12,556 nt of DNA from an uncultured Sphingobacteriaceae bacterium (GTDB lineage Bacteria; Bacteroidota; Bacteroidia; Sphingobacteriales; Sphingobacteriaceae). Below, piece by piece: positions 1 to 7,892 of the stretch. Under the pieces are notes generated by a model that did not search any database, had not been told where the DNA came from, and was given only the letters and a program-made list of their open reading frames with translations. The stretch spans positions 1 to 12,556 of the forward strand of contig CALNCF010000258.1 in assembly GCA_937875035.1 (NCBI GenBank). Reading direction: 5' to 3'. The position numbers were made by a program, and so were the translations under genes. Each line of letters starts with the position of its first letter. Within the stretch, counting starts at the first letter, position 1.

Positions 1-1155
1 GATATGCAGGAAGCCGCAGCACGGATGGATTTCGAGGAAGCGAATGATCTGAAAGAAAAGATAGACTTGCTCGAGAATTACCAAAGCAAGTCGACCGTAG
101 TAAATCCGACGATGGACAATATCGATGTGTTCTCCATTTCTTCGGATGAAAAGATCGCTTTTGTGAACTACCTGAAAGTAGTACGTGGCACCATCGCCCA
201 GACACAGACCGTGGAGATCCGCAAAAAGCTGGATGAAACCGACCAGGAACTGCTGCTGCTTGCTATCAGCGATTTCAGGGCGAAGTTCGACAGCACCGCA
301 AGAGAGATCCTCGTACCCTTTGAGCTGGAGCTGGAAGGCAATGAGAACCTGCGCTTCGTGGTTCCCAAGATCGGCGATAAGAAAAGTCTTTTGGACCTGT
401 CGTTGAAAAATGCCCTGTTCTTTAAGAAATCAAAAATAGAACAGTACGAAAAGCTCAATCCTGAACTGCGTACCGACCGACTCCTGGCACAGATGCAGAA
501 AGACCTACGAATGAATACCCTGCCGAAGCATATCGAATGTTTCGATAACTCCAACTTCCAGGGCAAATACCCGGTGTCGGCTATGGTAGTATTTAAGAAT
601 GGAAAGCCCTCTAAAAAAGATTACCGGCATTTCAATGTAAAGACCGTGGAGGGTCCGAACGATTTTGCCACGATGGAGGAAGTAGTATACAGACGATACA
701 AGCGGGTGCTGGAAGAAAACGGCTCCCTGCCCCAGCTGATCCTCATAGACGGAGGCAAGGGGCAGCTATCGTCGGCCATGAAAAGCCTGGTGAAGCTCGG
801 CATTGATAAGAAAGTAACCGTGATCGGGATCGCTAAAAAGCTGGAAGAATTATTCTACCCCGGCGACAGCATTCCTCTGCACCTCGACCGTAAGGGAGAT
901 ACCCTCAAGATCATCCAGCAGCTGCGCGACGAGGCCCATCGCTTCGGCATCACTTTTCACCGCAAGAAACGCGATCAGGGAACCTTGTTCTCCGAACTGG
1001 AGGGTATAGAAGGAATCGGGAAGACAACAGTAGAAAAGCTCTTAAAACGGTTCAAATCGGTGAAGAATATCCGTACAGCCGGCGAAGAGGAGCTGGCCCA
1101 GGTATTAAACAAAAAGCAGATGGCTGCCCTGCTTAAATGGAAGGAAGAAAACTAA
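1..1155 (+). CDS. uvrC: UvrABC system protein C, excinuclease subunit (5' truncated by window edge)
   Basis: UvrC makes the incisions on both sides of a DNA lesion during nucleotide excision repair, after UvrA/UvrB recognition. The reading frame is open from base 1, so the start and the N-terminal GIY-YIG nuclease lie outside the window; 384 of roughly 600 usual residues are visible. Counting from the first codon, residues 1-30 are a UVR motif (UvrB contact). The RNase H-like 5' nuclease follows, with the signatures ECFDNSN, LILIDGGKGQL and LRDEAHRF; D182, D250 and H313 are the probable catalytic triad. A C-terminal helix-hairpin-helix DNA-binding pair begins near the motif EGIEGIGKTTVEKLL. 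It converges with gldN and shares the 1210-1240 terminator. The family is certain; the only anomaly is the missing 5' end, a consequence of where the window was cut. Confidence 0.97.
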   Translation, partial: DMQEAAARMDFEEANDLKEKIDLLENYQSKSTVVNPTMDNIDVFSISSDEKIAFVNYLKVVRGTIAQTQTVEIRKKLDETDQELLLLAISDFRAKFDSTAREILVPFELELEGNENLRFVVPKIGDKKSLLDLSLKNALFFKKSKIEQYEKLNPELRTDRLLAQMQKDLRMNTLPKHIECFDNSNFQGKYPVSAMVVFKNGKPSKKDYRHFNVKTVEGPNDFATMEEVVYRRYKRVLEENGSLPQLILIDGGKGQLSSAMKSLVKLGIDKKVTVIGIAKKLEELFYPGDSIPLHLDRKGDTLKIIQQLRDEAHRFGITFHRKKRDQGTLFSELEGIEGIGKTTVEKLLKRFKSVKNIRTAGEEELAQVLNKKQMAALLKWKEEN

Positions 1156-1209
1156 GCCTATTCCTGCTGTTCTGTTCCATTATTATATTCAGATCTATTC
1201 TGTAAAACA

Positions 1210-1240
1210 AAAGAGTCCTGCCGGTAAAGCAGGACTCTTT
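1210..1240. terminator. Bidirectional intrinsic terminator between uvrC and gldN
   Basis: A perfect 12-bp inverted repeat lies in the 107-bp gap between two convergent genes: the left arm 1210-1221 (AAAGAGTCCTGC) pairs with 1229-1240 around a 7-nt loop. Read on the minus strand (end of the gld operon) the stem is followed by TGTTTTA, a reasonable U-tract. Read on the plus strand (end of uvrC) it is followed by CTTAT, a weaker one. It probably ends both transcripts. Confidence 0.88.
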
Positions 1241-1262
1241 CTTATGATGAAAAAATCAACTC

Positions 1263-2099
1263 TTAATATTCCCACAGATCGTGCTCAAACTGGAAGAGCT
1301 CCTGTTTGATACGGTTTGCTTCGATCAAGGCATCCATACCGGTTGCATAATCCTGGATACGGAAATCCTTATCGTTAGACCATTTGATCACATAGCTGCT
1401 AAACATACGCTGAACAAAGAAGTCATCGTAGCTAAAGCGGGCTGCATCATTCTGTCTGTTGAATATCTCTGCATTCGCGAATACTGAACGGGCTTCCGGG
1501 AAATAAATCCAGAATAAAGGCGATCTGTCGATCTCCTCACCGGCAGTATTACGCAGGATGATGATAGGAGCGATACCCAGGATTCTTGGTTCAAAGATAG
1601 AACGCTGTCTGTCGAAGATCCAATCCTCTTTTACACGATATGCAACTACGTCGTCGCGGTTCAGCTGGGTAGCATATACTTCCTGTACAACGGTACCATC
1701 CAACTGCTCTACATCCAATGTGTCATTCCGGGCGCCGATCATCGCTACTTCTTCCGGTGTTAAAGGCACCTTGAACTCATCGCCAAAGTCTTTCGGACCT
1801 GTAGAAACTGCACTGTACGCGGTTAATTCACCTGCCAGCACGGCATCCATGATCACATCGATCAGCTTATTACGAGGGTAGGTCATTACCAGGTTCTGCT
1901 TTTCTCTCAGGTCGATCACTCTCCACACCCGTTTTGCCCACATCGCATCTGCTTCACGAAGCGACGCGTAAGGAGTTACTCTTGCCGTACTTACCACGTC
2001 TTTTTTATAGACACCATCCAAAGGCGGTTCGGTTTGGGCAAAAGCTGCAGCCGATACAATAAGTATAGCCGCAAGAATTAAAATGAATTTATTTTTCAT
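1263..2099 (-). CDS. gldN: Gliding motility / type IX secretion protein GldN (PorN)
   Basis: GldN pairs with the lipoprotein GldK to form the periplasmic ring of the type IX secretion system beneath the outer membrane. The 278-residue product begins with a typical Sec signal peptide (K-N-K, then a run of I/L/A, cleavage probably after AAAFAQ). The body carries the family's conserved features: a W/R-rich segment (MWAKRVWRVIDLREK), then IYFPEARSVFANAEIFN and YDDFFVQRMFSSYVIKW. It is somewhat shorter than characterised homologues, as I recall them. I start it at the ATG (2099-2097). An in-frame GTG directly before it (2102-2100) would add one residue and cannot be excluded. The gene lies about 18 nt after gldM with no promoter between, so it is the last gene of the gldKLMN operon, ending at the 1210-1240 hairpin. 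Confidence 0.95.
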   Translation of the reverse strand: MKNKFILILAAILIVSAAAFAQTEPPLDGVYKKDVVSTARVTPYASLREADAMWAKRVWRVIDLREKQNLVMTYPRNKLIDVIMDAVLAGELTAYSAVSTGPKDFGDEFKVPLTPEEVAMIGARNDTLDVEQLDGTVVQEVYATQLNRDDVVAYRVKEDWIFDRQRSIFEPRILGIAPIIILRNTAGEEIDRSPLFWIYFPEARSVFANAEIFNRQNDAARFSYDDFFVQRMFSSYVIKWSNDKDFRIQDYATGMDALIEANRIKQELFQFEHDLWEY

Positions 2100-2117
2100 C
2101 ACTTATAAGTTTGTTCG

Positions 2118-3644
2118 TTACTGAACATTGATTACTACACCGTTTAAGCGGCGGTTAGAACCATCAGGTCCTGTCGCAACGATCTCGTCGAAGAACACCT
2201 TGTCTTTCGGTCCGATACCGCTTAATGCACTTTGCATTTCCGGAGTAATAGCCGCGCTGGTCGAAACTAAGCGAACCGCATCCATTCTGGCTCTTACTAC
2301 CGTCATGTTAAATGACTTTACTGTAAACTTCAAATCGAAGTCAAAATTTTCCAATACGGCAAATACACCGCGCTGGGCTTTCAGCTGTCCAGCGTTCATG
2401 GAACCGCTGATCATACCACCCACCTTCGCAACCGGATCCGGAACACGTTTTACACGATATTCCATTCCGCCCAGTGTTTTGTACTGGCCTTTGGCAACCT
2501 CGCCGCTAACCGTGATCATCACCTTACCAGGCTCTTTCACATCAGCTACGTACGAACCATTTGAACCGCTGATGCTTCCACCTCCGTTCATCGATACTTT
2601 CAGCTTTTCCTTCGGGATACCCGGAGCAGAAACTGAGATCGGGTTCGGTACGCCGATATAAAGAACGTTCATTTTGTCGGCAGAAACTACTGCGGTAGGC
2701 TTTGCAGCCTGGTATTCCGATTCGAATTTGTAGTCTTTAAATGTACCATCCGGAGATTTCACCTTAATGATACCACCCCATTTAACAAACCCTTCCTTAG
2801 AAGGAGTAATGCGGTATTTACCCTTTCCGTCTTCCATCGGGAGGCGGTTTCCGCCAACCAGGATGTCCGGGTTCTGAGTAGAGCTGTACGCTGTTAAGAA
2901 CACATCCGCTTCATACGACTGGCCGACAAGCACATAGCTGGTAGGAGCTACTACTACTGCGCTCAGCTGGTCGAATTTAAAGTCCGTCGCATCTACTGAT
3001 TTCAGGAGGTGAGTTACCACATCCGATTCCGCATTCTTAATATCGTTCTGAATCTTTGATAATAACGTAACTGCAGCCGTAACCGGTACACCTTCGAAAT
3101 TTTTTGATTCCCAGGTCTTCGTAACGCCTTCTTTATCCTTTACAGGCTCTTTGGCATCCAGGTTAAAGTTGAAATTGGCTCTTTCCTTAGGATCAACCAG
3201 ATCCAGCAGCTTGGTACGCGTTTCTAAAATTTTGGCTCTGAGCTCCTGACCTTTCTTCTGAGTGATCATTAGCTGAGTTCCGATTTCCATGTCACTTCTC
3301 TTAGCGATATCATGAGTTTCCTCATCAATCCCCCCGGCCATTTCGATCAGGGTCTTTTTAAGATCAGTTACATACTTATTTAATTCTGCTGAGTATTCCT
3401 GTGCAAGCAATGCCTTATCATAATAAGGCTTGGTCTTTACAGGATTGTTCTTCATGGCTGACTCGAAAGCGCCATAAGTGATTTTATTGGTGTTAGAAAA
3501 ATTCTCAGTCGTATTTTCCAGTCCTTCGTTAACCAATCGAAAAGCATTCATAAATTCCTCTGACACATTCAGTGCTAACATCGCTGTTAGTACCAAATAC
3601 ATCATACCGATCATCTTTTGCCTTGGTGTTTCTTTACCTGCCAT
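2118..3644 (-). CDS. gldM: Gliding motility / type IX secretion motor protein GldM (PorM)
   Basis: GldM is the periplasm-spanning stalk of the T9SS/gliding motor. Its single N-terminal helix sits inside the GldL ring, and its periplasmic dimer carries torque to the outer-membrane ring. The 508-residue length is typical. The N-terminus MAGKETPRQKMIGMMYLVLT is almost diagnostic: a short charged cytoplasmic tip, then one transmembrane helix at about residues 11-27 with no cleavage site. The long helical first periplasmic domain covers about 35-223. Beta-rich domains follow at roughly 224-312, 313-395 and 398-508; these boundaries are my estimate by analogy with the known four-domain structure. 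The C-terminal domain (from about MEYRVKRVPDPVAKVGG) is the one that contacts GldK/GldN in the family. The gene starts 39 nt after gldL ends and is followed closely by gldN. Confidence 0.97.
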   Translation of the reverse strand: MAGKETPRQKMIGMMYLVLTAMLALNVSEEFMNAFRLVNEGLENTTENFSNTNKITYGAFESAMKNNPVKTKPYYDKALLAQEYSAELNKYVTDLKKTLIEMAGGIDEETHDIAKRSDMEIGTQLMITQKKGQELRAKILETRTKLLDLVDPKERANFNFNLDAKEPVKDKEGVTKTWESKNFEGVPVTAAVTLLSKIQNDIKNAESDVVTHLLKSVDATDFKFDQLSAVVVAPTSYVLVGQSYEADVFLTAYSSTQNPDILVGGNRLPMEDGKGKYRITPSKEGFVKWGGIIKVKSPDGTFKDYKFESEYQAAKPTAVVSADKMNVLYIGVPNPISVSAPGIPKEKLKVSMNGGGSISGSNGSYVADVKEPGKVMITVSGEVAKGQYKTLGGMEYRVKRVPDPVAKVGGMISGSMNAGQLKAQRGVFAVLENFDFDLKFTVKSFNMTVVRARMDAVRLVSTSAAITPEMQSALSGIGPKDKVFFDEIVATGPDGSNRRLNGVVINVQ

Positions 3645-3683
3645 CTAATTAATAAAATAATAGAATTGAACAATCAGTTATAT

Positions 3684-4469
3684 TTAGTTTGCTTTGATAG
3701 TCATAGCTGACAGCATATTTCCATATACCGCGTTCAGAGATGACAAGTTCTTGGTAAGCTTGGAAACCTCATCCTTGAATGATCTTGCGTCTACCAGCGA
3801 ATCGCTGAAGTTCTGCATAGTTTCTGCTACGTTACCGTAGAATTTATTTAATGTTTTCAGATGGTTGTTAGAATCCTGTAACTCCAGTTCGTACATGGCG
3901 TTCAGGGAAGAAAGGTTCTTCGCTAAGTTCTGTACCTGCTCATGGTATAATTTAGAGTCAGAAGCAGATCCTGCGATCTCAGATAATGAAGAAGAAGCCT
4001 GCAAGTATGCTGCGCTTAACTCATCCACTGATTTTGTAGCTGTTTTCAGCTTAGAAGCAAATTCATTTGTTGAAGTTGCAGCGTCTGTTACGTTGGAAAT
4101 GGTAGAAACCTTATCTCCGAAGTTTCTCAGGCCTTCACCCAGGCTTTGGATCAGCTCAGGACCTACTTTCGCGTCTTCCAGCATTTTGTCTAATTGCTGA
4201 GATACTGAATCGTTTCCTGATGATAATTTCGATGTTTTCTTGCTGTGGGCATCCATTCCTGCCAGTTCAGGATATACTAATGTCCAATCGTATTCTTCAT
4301 GTGGTGTTTCAAATGCTGATAAGAAGAAGATCAACGCTTCGGTCGTAAGACCTACGATCAAAAGTTCATTTGCAAATGGTAAGTGTAATATCTTGAAAAG
4401 TGCTCCAACGATTACCACTGCTGCGCCAATTCCGTAAACTTTGGCCATTATTTTTTTGTAGCTGCCCAT
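3684..4469 (-). CDS. gldL: Gliding motility / type IX secretion motor protein GldL (PorL)
   Basis: GldL is the inner-membrane pentameric stator-like ring that uses proton motive force to turn GldM. The 261-residue product begins with two hydrophobic helices at about residues 11-28 and 34-53, separated by the short loop HLPFAN. Membrane-embedded or flanking charged residues include K26, H29, E44 and E54. By position E44 is the probable counterpart of the essential second-helix glutamate of Flavobacterium GldL, though I could not align it. After EYDWTLVYPEL comes a cytoplasmic tail of about 190 residues, rich in Ser, Leu and Asn and predicted helical/coiled-coil, with repeated LxxLNxxY units (see the repeat entry). 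The tail seems longer than in the Flavobacterium protein. There is a 59-nt gap after gldK and no promoter motif in it, consistent with one gldKLMN transcript. Confidence 0.97.
   Translation of the reverse strand: MGSYKKIMAKVYGIGAAVVIVGALFKILHLPFANELLIVGLTTEALIFFLSAFETPHEEYDWTLVYPELAGMDAHSKKTSKLSSGNDSVSQQLDKMLEDAKVGPELIQSLGEGLRNFGDKVSTISNVTDAATSTNEFASKLKTATKSVDELSAAYLQASSSLSEIAGSASDSKLYHEQVQNLAKNLSSLNAMYELELQDSNNHLKTLNKFYGNVAETMQNFSDSLVDARSFKDEVSKLTKNLSSLNAVYGNMLSAMTIKAN
3723..3917 (-). repeat. Repeated LxxLNxxY motif in the GldL cytoplasmic tail
   Basis: Three spaced copies of a nine-residue unit occur in GldL: NLSSLNAMY (residues 185-193), HLKTLNKFY (203-211) and NLSSLNAVY (241-249). A weaker related unit, DELSAAY, lies near 149-155. 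The first and third copies differ at a single residue. The spacing (18 and 38 residues) is compatible with helical surface repeats, but not with one fixed period. This is a protein-level repeat; the DNA is only partly conserved. Confidence 0.7.
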
Positions 4470-4528
4470 TGTAATATTAAAATTTAAGTAGTTAAGTTGT
4501 TTGGTGTTTAGATTATTTGTGATTAGAG

Positions 4529-5791
4529 TTATTCATCTGAAATCGATCTTCCCATGTACGACATCACGCAACGGAAACCGATGTATGATTTCGCCGTATC
4601 CTGGTATTCGTATGAACGGGTACCGTTTTGCAGGAAATATCCGATGTCTTTCCATGAACCGCCACGTACTGTTTTTCTTTTCAGCACTTCCGGATCATCC
4701 GGTTTAGCCTCGTAGGTATAGTTCGGGTTTAAGTCGTGAACGAATACGTTTGCAGACTCATCATAAGCAGTGCTAGTCCATTCAGCCACGTTTCCGGCCA
4801 TGTTATACAGACCGTAATCGTTCGGGAAGTACGAAGTTACCTTTACGGTTTGCAAACCACCGTCATCCACATAGTTACCTCTTCCCGGCTTGAAGTTGGC
4901 CATCAAGCAACCCTTGCTGTTCCGGATATACGGACCACCCCAAGGATAGTCAGCGCCGATCCGGCCACCTCTTGACGCATATTCCCACTCTGCCTCTGTA
5001 GGCATACGGAAATTGTTCGGAGGTGCATCGCCCTGCATTACTTTATAGTCTTCCAGCATTTTTGATCTCCATACGCAGAACGCACGGGCCTGTCTCCAGC
5101 TTACTCCCACTACCGGGTATTCATCATAAGCCGGGTGCCAGAAATATTTCTCTACCATTGGCTCATTCATCATGTAAGCGAAGTCGGCCAGGAAGCATAA
5201 TGTATCCGGGTAAACAGGAACCTGGTCTTTCTTGATGAAAGCGGTACGTGATTTATCCCTGTTCGCCTTATCGGACGCTTCGCGTAAGTCGAACCACTCT
5301 GCATTATAGATTAATTTCTTAACGTCGATTTCTTTTTTGCCGAAGATCCGCTCTTCTTCAGGAAAGAGCAGCTCAGACATTGTTTCGATCACAGCCGGAT
5401 CACTATAATCCAGCTTAACTTTCCAGTTAATGTTCTCTTTACCGTCTGCATCAGTTACGATATGCTCGCCACCGATCAGCCTGCGTACAATAGAATCCTG
5501 TACGTAACGTGTGAACTGGCGGTACTCGTTATTGGTGATCTCTGTTTCATCCATATAGAATGCACTGATCGTTACCTGGCGGTTATGGGCAATCTGTGAA
5601 TAGGCGATATCCTGGTCGGACTGACCCATGTGATAGGATCCCGAAGGGATATAGACCATTCCGTAAGGGATAAATGGCTTGAAAGCATTTCTTCCCTGCA
5701 CACCGATCAACTCCCCGTTACCTGAATTTAAACCGCAACTACTGAGTACTGCGGAAAGCCCTGCTAGACAGAACAAGGTTGTTCTTTTCAT
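4529..5791 (-). CDS. gldK: Gliding motility / type IX secretion lipoprotein GldK (PorK), degenerate FGE-sulfatase fold
   Basis: GldK is the outer-membrane-anchored lipoprotein that forms the periplasmic T9SS ring with GldN. Residues 1-19 are a lipoprotein signal ending in LSSC, so Cys19 is the lipidated residue. The rest is a formylglycine-generating-enzyme-like (SUMF1) fold: MVYIPSGSYHMGQ (45-57), FYMDETEITNNEYRQF (78-93), VVGVSWRQARAFCVW (227-241), FRMPTEAEWEYASRGG (261-276), LYNMAGNVAEW (328-338) and VRGGSW...GFRCV (375-409). A stretch at about 94-226 without these motifs interrupts the fold, as is usual for GldK. After GGSW the paired active-site cysteines of true FGE are absent (GGSWKDIGYFLQNGTRSY), supporting a structural rather than catalytic role. 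The gene has its own promoter candidate at 5847-5878 and heads gldKLMN. Confidence 0.97.
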   Translation of the reverse strand: MKRTTLFCLAGLSAVLSSCGLNSGNGELIGVQGRNAFKPFIPYGMVYIPSGSYHMGQSDQDIAYSQIAHNRQVTISAFYMDETEITNNEYRQFTRYVQDSIVRRLIGGEHIVTDADGKENINWKVKLDYSDPAVIETMSELLFPEEERIFGKKEIDVKKLIYNAEWFDLREASDKANRDKSRTAFIKKDQVPVYPDTLCFLADFAYMMNEPMVEKYFWHPAYDEYPVVGVSWRQARAFCVWRSKMLEDYKVMQGDAPPNNFRMPTEAEWEYASRGGRIGADYPWGGPYIRNSKGCLMANFKPGRGNYVDDGGLQTVKVTSYFPNDYGLYNMAGNVAEWTSTAYDESANVFVHDLNPNYTYEAKPDDPEVLKRKTVRGGSWKDIGYFLQNGTRSYEYQDTAKSYIGFRCVMSYMGRSISDE

Positions 5792-5846
5792 GGTATTATT
5801 TATTACTGAATTGTTTTTTACTTGCTTAAAAATTTAGCTGTAATTA

Positions 5847-5878
5847 CAAATGTATAATTATTGAATTAATATATCAAA
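5847..5878 (-). promoter_or_regulatory. Bacteroidota-type promoter for gldKLMN
   Basis: On the minus strand, TTTG (5878-5875) is followed after 20 nt by TACATTTG (5854-5847). This fits the Bacteroidota primary-sigma consensus TTG-N(17-23)-TAnnTTTG at every defined base. It predicts transcription starting near 5841-5843, giving a leader of about 50 nt before the gldK ATG. The match is seen directly; promoter activity is inferred. The rest of the 191-bp gap (5792-5982) is A/T-rich, with only a short weak inverted repeat (5956-5968). Confidence 0.72.
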
Positions 5879-5982
5879 GCTAAATTTGATTCCTTTTATC
5901 GTTTTTTTTGATGAAAAGGTTTTCGAAATTGGTGATTTTTAACGTGAATACTTCCGTATATAGTATACAAACCTGTCAAATC

Positions 5983-6921
5983 TTATAAGAAGCGTGGCGT
6001 TTTGATGATCACGTCTGTCTTGATTTTCTTGGTGAAGGTCATATCATACCCCAGGAACACCTCATGCGAACCGTTGCTCTGCTGGCTCAGCTTGGAGATC
6101 GTGTAATCGTATGAGTAGCCCAGCCTGATCCGGTCGGTGATGTTAAACCCTGCCATGGCAATGATCGCATCGTTCAGGCGGTAAGACAACCCTCCCCATA
6201 CTTTCTGGTTATAATACACCATACCGTTCGCTTCGAACTGGAGCGACTTGGTATACTTGATGATCGCTGATGGCTTGACATCAAACGCTGAATTAATGTT
6301 AAAGGTGTATCCCCCGGTCAGGTAATAGTGCATCACGTTCCTGTAATCGGATGTGCCCGGGATGTCGAAGTTCAGCTTGCCCCTGTTCACGTGGGTAGTA
6401 GACAAGCCCACATAATATTGCTCTGTAGTATATAAAAGGCCCAGGGAGATGTCGGGCGCAACGGCATTCACCGAAGCAGAGGGGATCGAAGGGTCACCGG
6501 CATCGGCAGCTTTTAATTTGCTTCCGTCGAGTGTTCTTTGCATAAAGCCCAGGCTCGCACCTGCTGCAAGTACCCCATTAGCCATTTCTTTCTTGTATGC
6601 GTATGATGCCAGGAAGCTCAGGTTCCGTTCGAAACCGATCTGGTCGTTCACAATGTGAAGACCTGCTCCGCCACGGATGGCCGGAATCGGCATGTGCGCG
6701 CTGATGGTTGTGGTTTTGGGCCCTCCGTCAATTCCTACGAACTGGGTTCTGAATAAGCCAAAAACGCTTAAAGATTCTTTACTCCCCGCAACAGCCGGAT
6801 TTAACACCAGGCCATTAAACATATAGTGTGAATAATGCGCGTCCTGCTGCGCAAAAGATCTATTGGAAAGAACAAGGAGTATGGTAAAAATTAGGCAGAA
6901 ATAGGTTAAATTTTTTTTCAT
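5983..6921 (-). CDS. porP: PorP/SprF family type IX secretion outer-membrane protein
   Basis: This is a PorP/SprF-family protein: outer-membrane beta-barrels linked to T9SS assembly and, in some members, to displaying secreted adhesins or contacting peptidoglycan-bound PorE. The 312-residue product has a Sec signal peptide (KKN, then an I/L/V core, cleavage near SFAQ-QDAH). The diagnostic mature N-terminus is YSHYMFNGLVLNPAVAGS (residues 30-47). Alternating hydrophobic/aromatic strands run throughout, for example IRLGYSYDYTIS, and the family-type end is the -SHEVFLGYDMTF strand followed by ...TPRFL. It lies immediately upstream of gldK in the same direction, the classical porP-K-L-M-N arrangement. 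Bacteroidota carry many paralogues; the position supports this being the core copy, but the symbol is by context. It has its own promoter candidate at 6965-6995. The 191-nt gap to gldK means cotranscription is possible but not required. Confidence 0.93.
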   Translation of the reverse strand: MKKNLTYFCLIFTILLVLSNRSFAQQDAHYSHYMFNGLVLNPAVAGSKESLSVFGLFRTQFVGIDGGPKTTTISAHMPIPAIRGGAGLHIVNDQIGFERNLSFLASYAYKKEMANGVLAAGASLGFMQRTLDGSKLKAADAGDPSIPSASVNAVAPDISLGLLYTTEQYYVGLSTTHVNRGKLNFDIPGTSDYRNVMHYYLTGGYTFNINSAFDVKPSAIIKYTKSLQFEANGMVYYNQKVWGGLSYRLNDAIIAMAGFNITDRIRLGYSYDYTISKLSQQSNGSHEVFLGYDMTFTKKIKTDVIIKTPRFL

Positions 6922-6964
6922 GAATCTCTTTTGACAACCAGACTTTTATTAACAATCAAGTGAA

Positions 6965-6995
6965 CAAAAATAGCATTAAAACAATATCATGCAAA
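6965..6995 (-). promoter_or_regulatory. Bacteroidota-type promoter for porP
   Basis: On the minus strand, TTTG (6995-6992) precedes TATTTTTG (6972-6965) by 19 nt, again a full match to TTG-N(17-23)-TAnnTTTG. The predicted start is near 6959-6961, with a leader of roughly 38 nt to the porP ATG at 6921. It lies in the 159-bp gap after hemD, whose remainder shows no convincing terminator or other element. Function is inferred from the motif. Confidence 0.7.
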
Positions 6996-7080
6996 TTTTT
7001 GAACTCAATAGCTTAAATAAGGTATGCCTAAGAGTGAATTTAGTATTCCGAAACTGCCGGTCGGCGAAATAATATTTCTA

Positions 7081-7836
7081 TTACTTATTCGCTTCCTTCA
7101 CGTACTCTTCAATGGCCATGGTCATAGAGGGAGCCTTGGGGCTCGGCGCCTGCACATTGATCACCAGGTTGGAATCGATCACCGCTTTTGCAGTGGTCGG
7201 CCCGAATGTGGCAATACGCGTATTGTTCTGTTTGAAGTCGGGAAAATTCTGGAATAAGGACTTGATGCCTGAGGGGCTGAAGAACGCGATCATGTCGTAG
7301 TTCACATTCGCCAGGTCGGACAGGTCGCTGCAAACTGTACGGTAGATCACCGCTTCGGAATAGTCAAAGCCGTTCTCCGCCAGGAAGACAGGGATGTCTT
7401 CCTTGTGCACATCGGTGCAAGGGTAAAAGAACTTCTCTTCCTTATGTTTTTTCAGCAGTTCCATGAGGTCCATGGAGCTTTGCTTGCCGATAAAGATCTT
7501 GCGTTTACGGTACTGCACATACTTCTGCAGGTAAAGGGCTACCGCTTCCGTAATGCAGTAATATTTCATTTCCGCCGGAACCTCGATCCTCATTTCTTCA
7601 CAGATACGGAAGTAATGATCGATGGCATTCCTGCTGGTGAATATCACCGCGGTAAAGTCTAATGGGTTTAATTTCTCTTTTCTGAACTCTTTTGCCGGAA
7701 TTCCTTCCACATGAATAAATGATCTGAAATCGATCTTCAGGTTATACTTTTTGGCGAGATCGTAAAAAGGGGACTTATCAGTCTCCGGCTTGGGTTGGGT
7801 CACCAGGATACTTTTTACCTTCAGTTTTTTCTCCAT
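7081..7836 (-). CDS. hemD: Uroporphyrinogen-III synthase
   Basis: HemD closes and isomerises the linear tetrapyrrole hydroxymethylbilane to uroporphyrinogen III in haem/sirohaem synthesis, in the cytoplasm. The 251-residue product has the form typical of Bacteroidota HemD. It opens with ILVTQPKPETDKSPFYDLAKK, followed by FRSFIHVEGIPAKEFR and VIFTSRNAIDHYF in the first lobe. The second lobe carries FYPCTDVHKEDIP, FFSPSGIKSLF and the conserved IATFGPTTAKAV (usual IGxxTAxA). I start it at the ATG 7836-7834, because the frame extension to 7848 begins with GTG and adds only MEKE. It follows the DUF4271 gene by about 56 nt on the same strand with no promoter motif seen, so it is probably cotranscribed with it. 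HemD sequences diverge widely, so the family call rests on overall pattern and the two lobe motifs. Confidence 0.9.
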   Translation of the reverse strand: MEKKLKVKSILVTQPKPETDKSPFYDLAKKYNLKIDFRSFIHVEGIPAKEFRKEKLNPLDFTAVIFTSRNAIDHYFRICEEMRIEVPAEMKYYCITEAVALYLQKYVQYRKRKIFIGKQSSMDLMELLKKHKEEKFFYPCTDVHKEDIPVFLAENGFDYSEAVIYRTVCSDLSDLANVNYDMIAFFSPSGIKSLFQNFPDFKQNNTRIATFGPTTAKAVIDSNLVINVQAPSPKAPSMTMAIEEYVKEANK

Positions 7837-7892
7837 TTCTTTCTCCACAGTTATTTATTCTTCTTTTTCACAAAATCCATGATCCTGAATAG

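Noticed and set aside
5892..5919. Imperfect hairpin CCTTTTATC...GATGAAAAGG with a T-rich loop after porP
   Set aside because: The T-run lies in the loop rather than after the stem, there is a bulge, and the pairing is mostly A-T; too weak to call a terminator.
5956..5968. Inverted repeat GTATA-TAG-TATAC downstream of porP
   Set aside because: The stem is only 5 bp, A/T-rich, and no T-run follows in either direction, so it is not a credible terminator; it could be a weak operator, but nothing supports that.
7837..7848. Upstream GTG start extending HemD by four residues (MEKE)
   Set aside because: ATG starts dominate in the neighbouring genes and the ATG at 7836 gives the usual family N-terminus; the extension adds nothing conserved.
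7851..7880. Nine-codon frame MDFVKKKNK between the DUF4271 gene and hemD (minus strand)
   Set aside because: Too short, with no supporting ribosome site or known leader-peptide pattern; likely chance in an A/T-rich gap.
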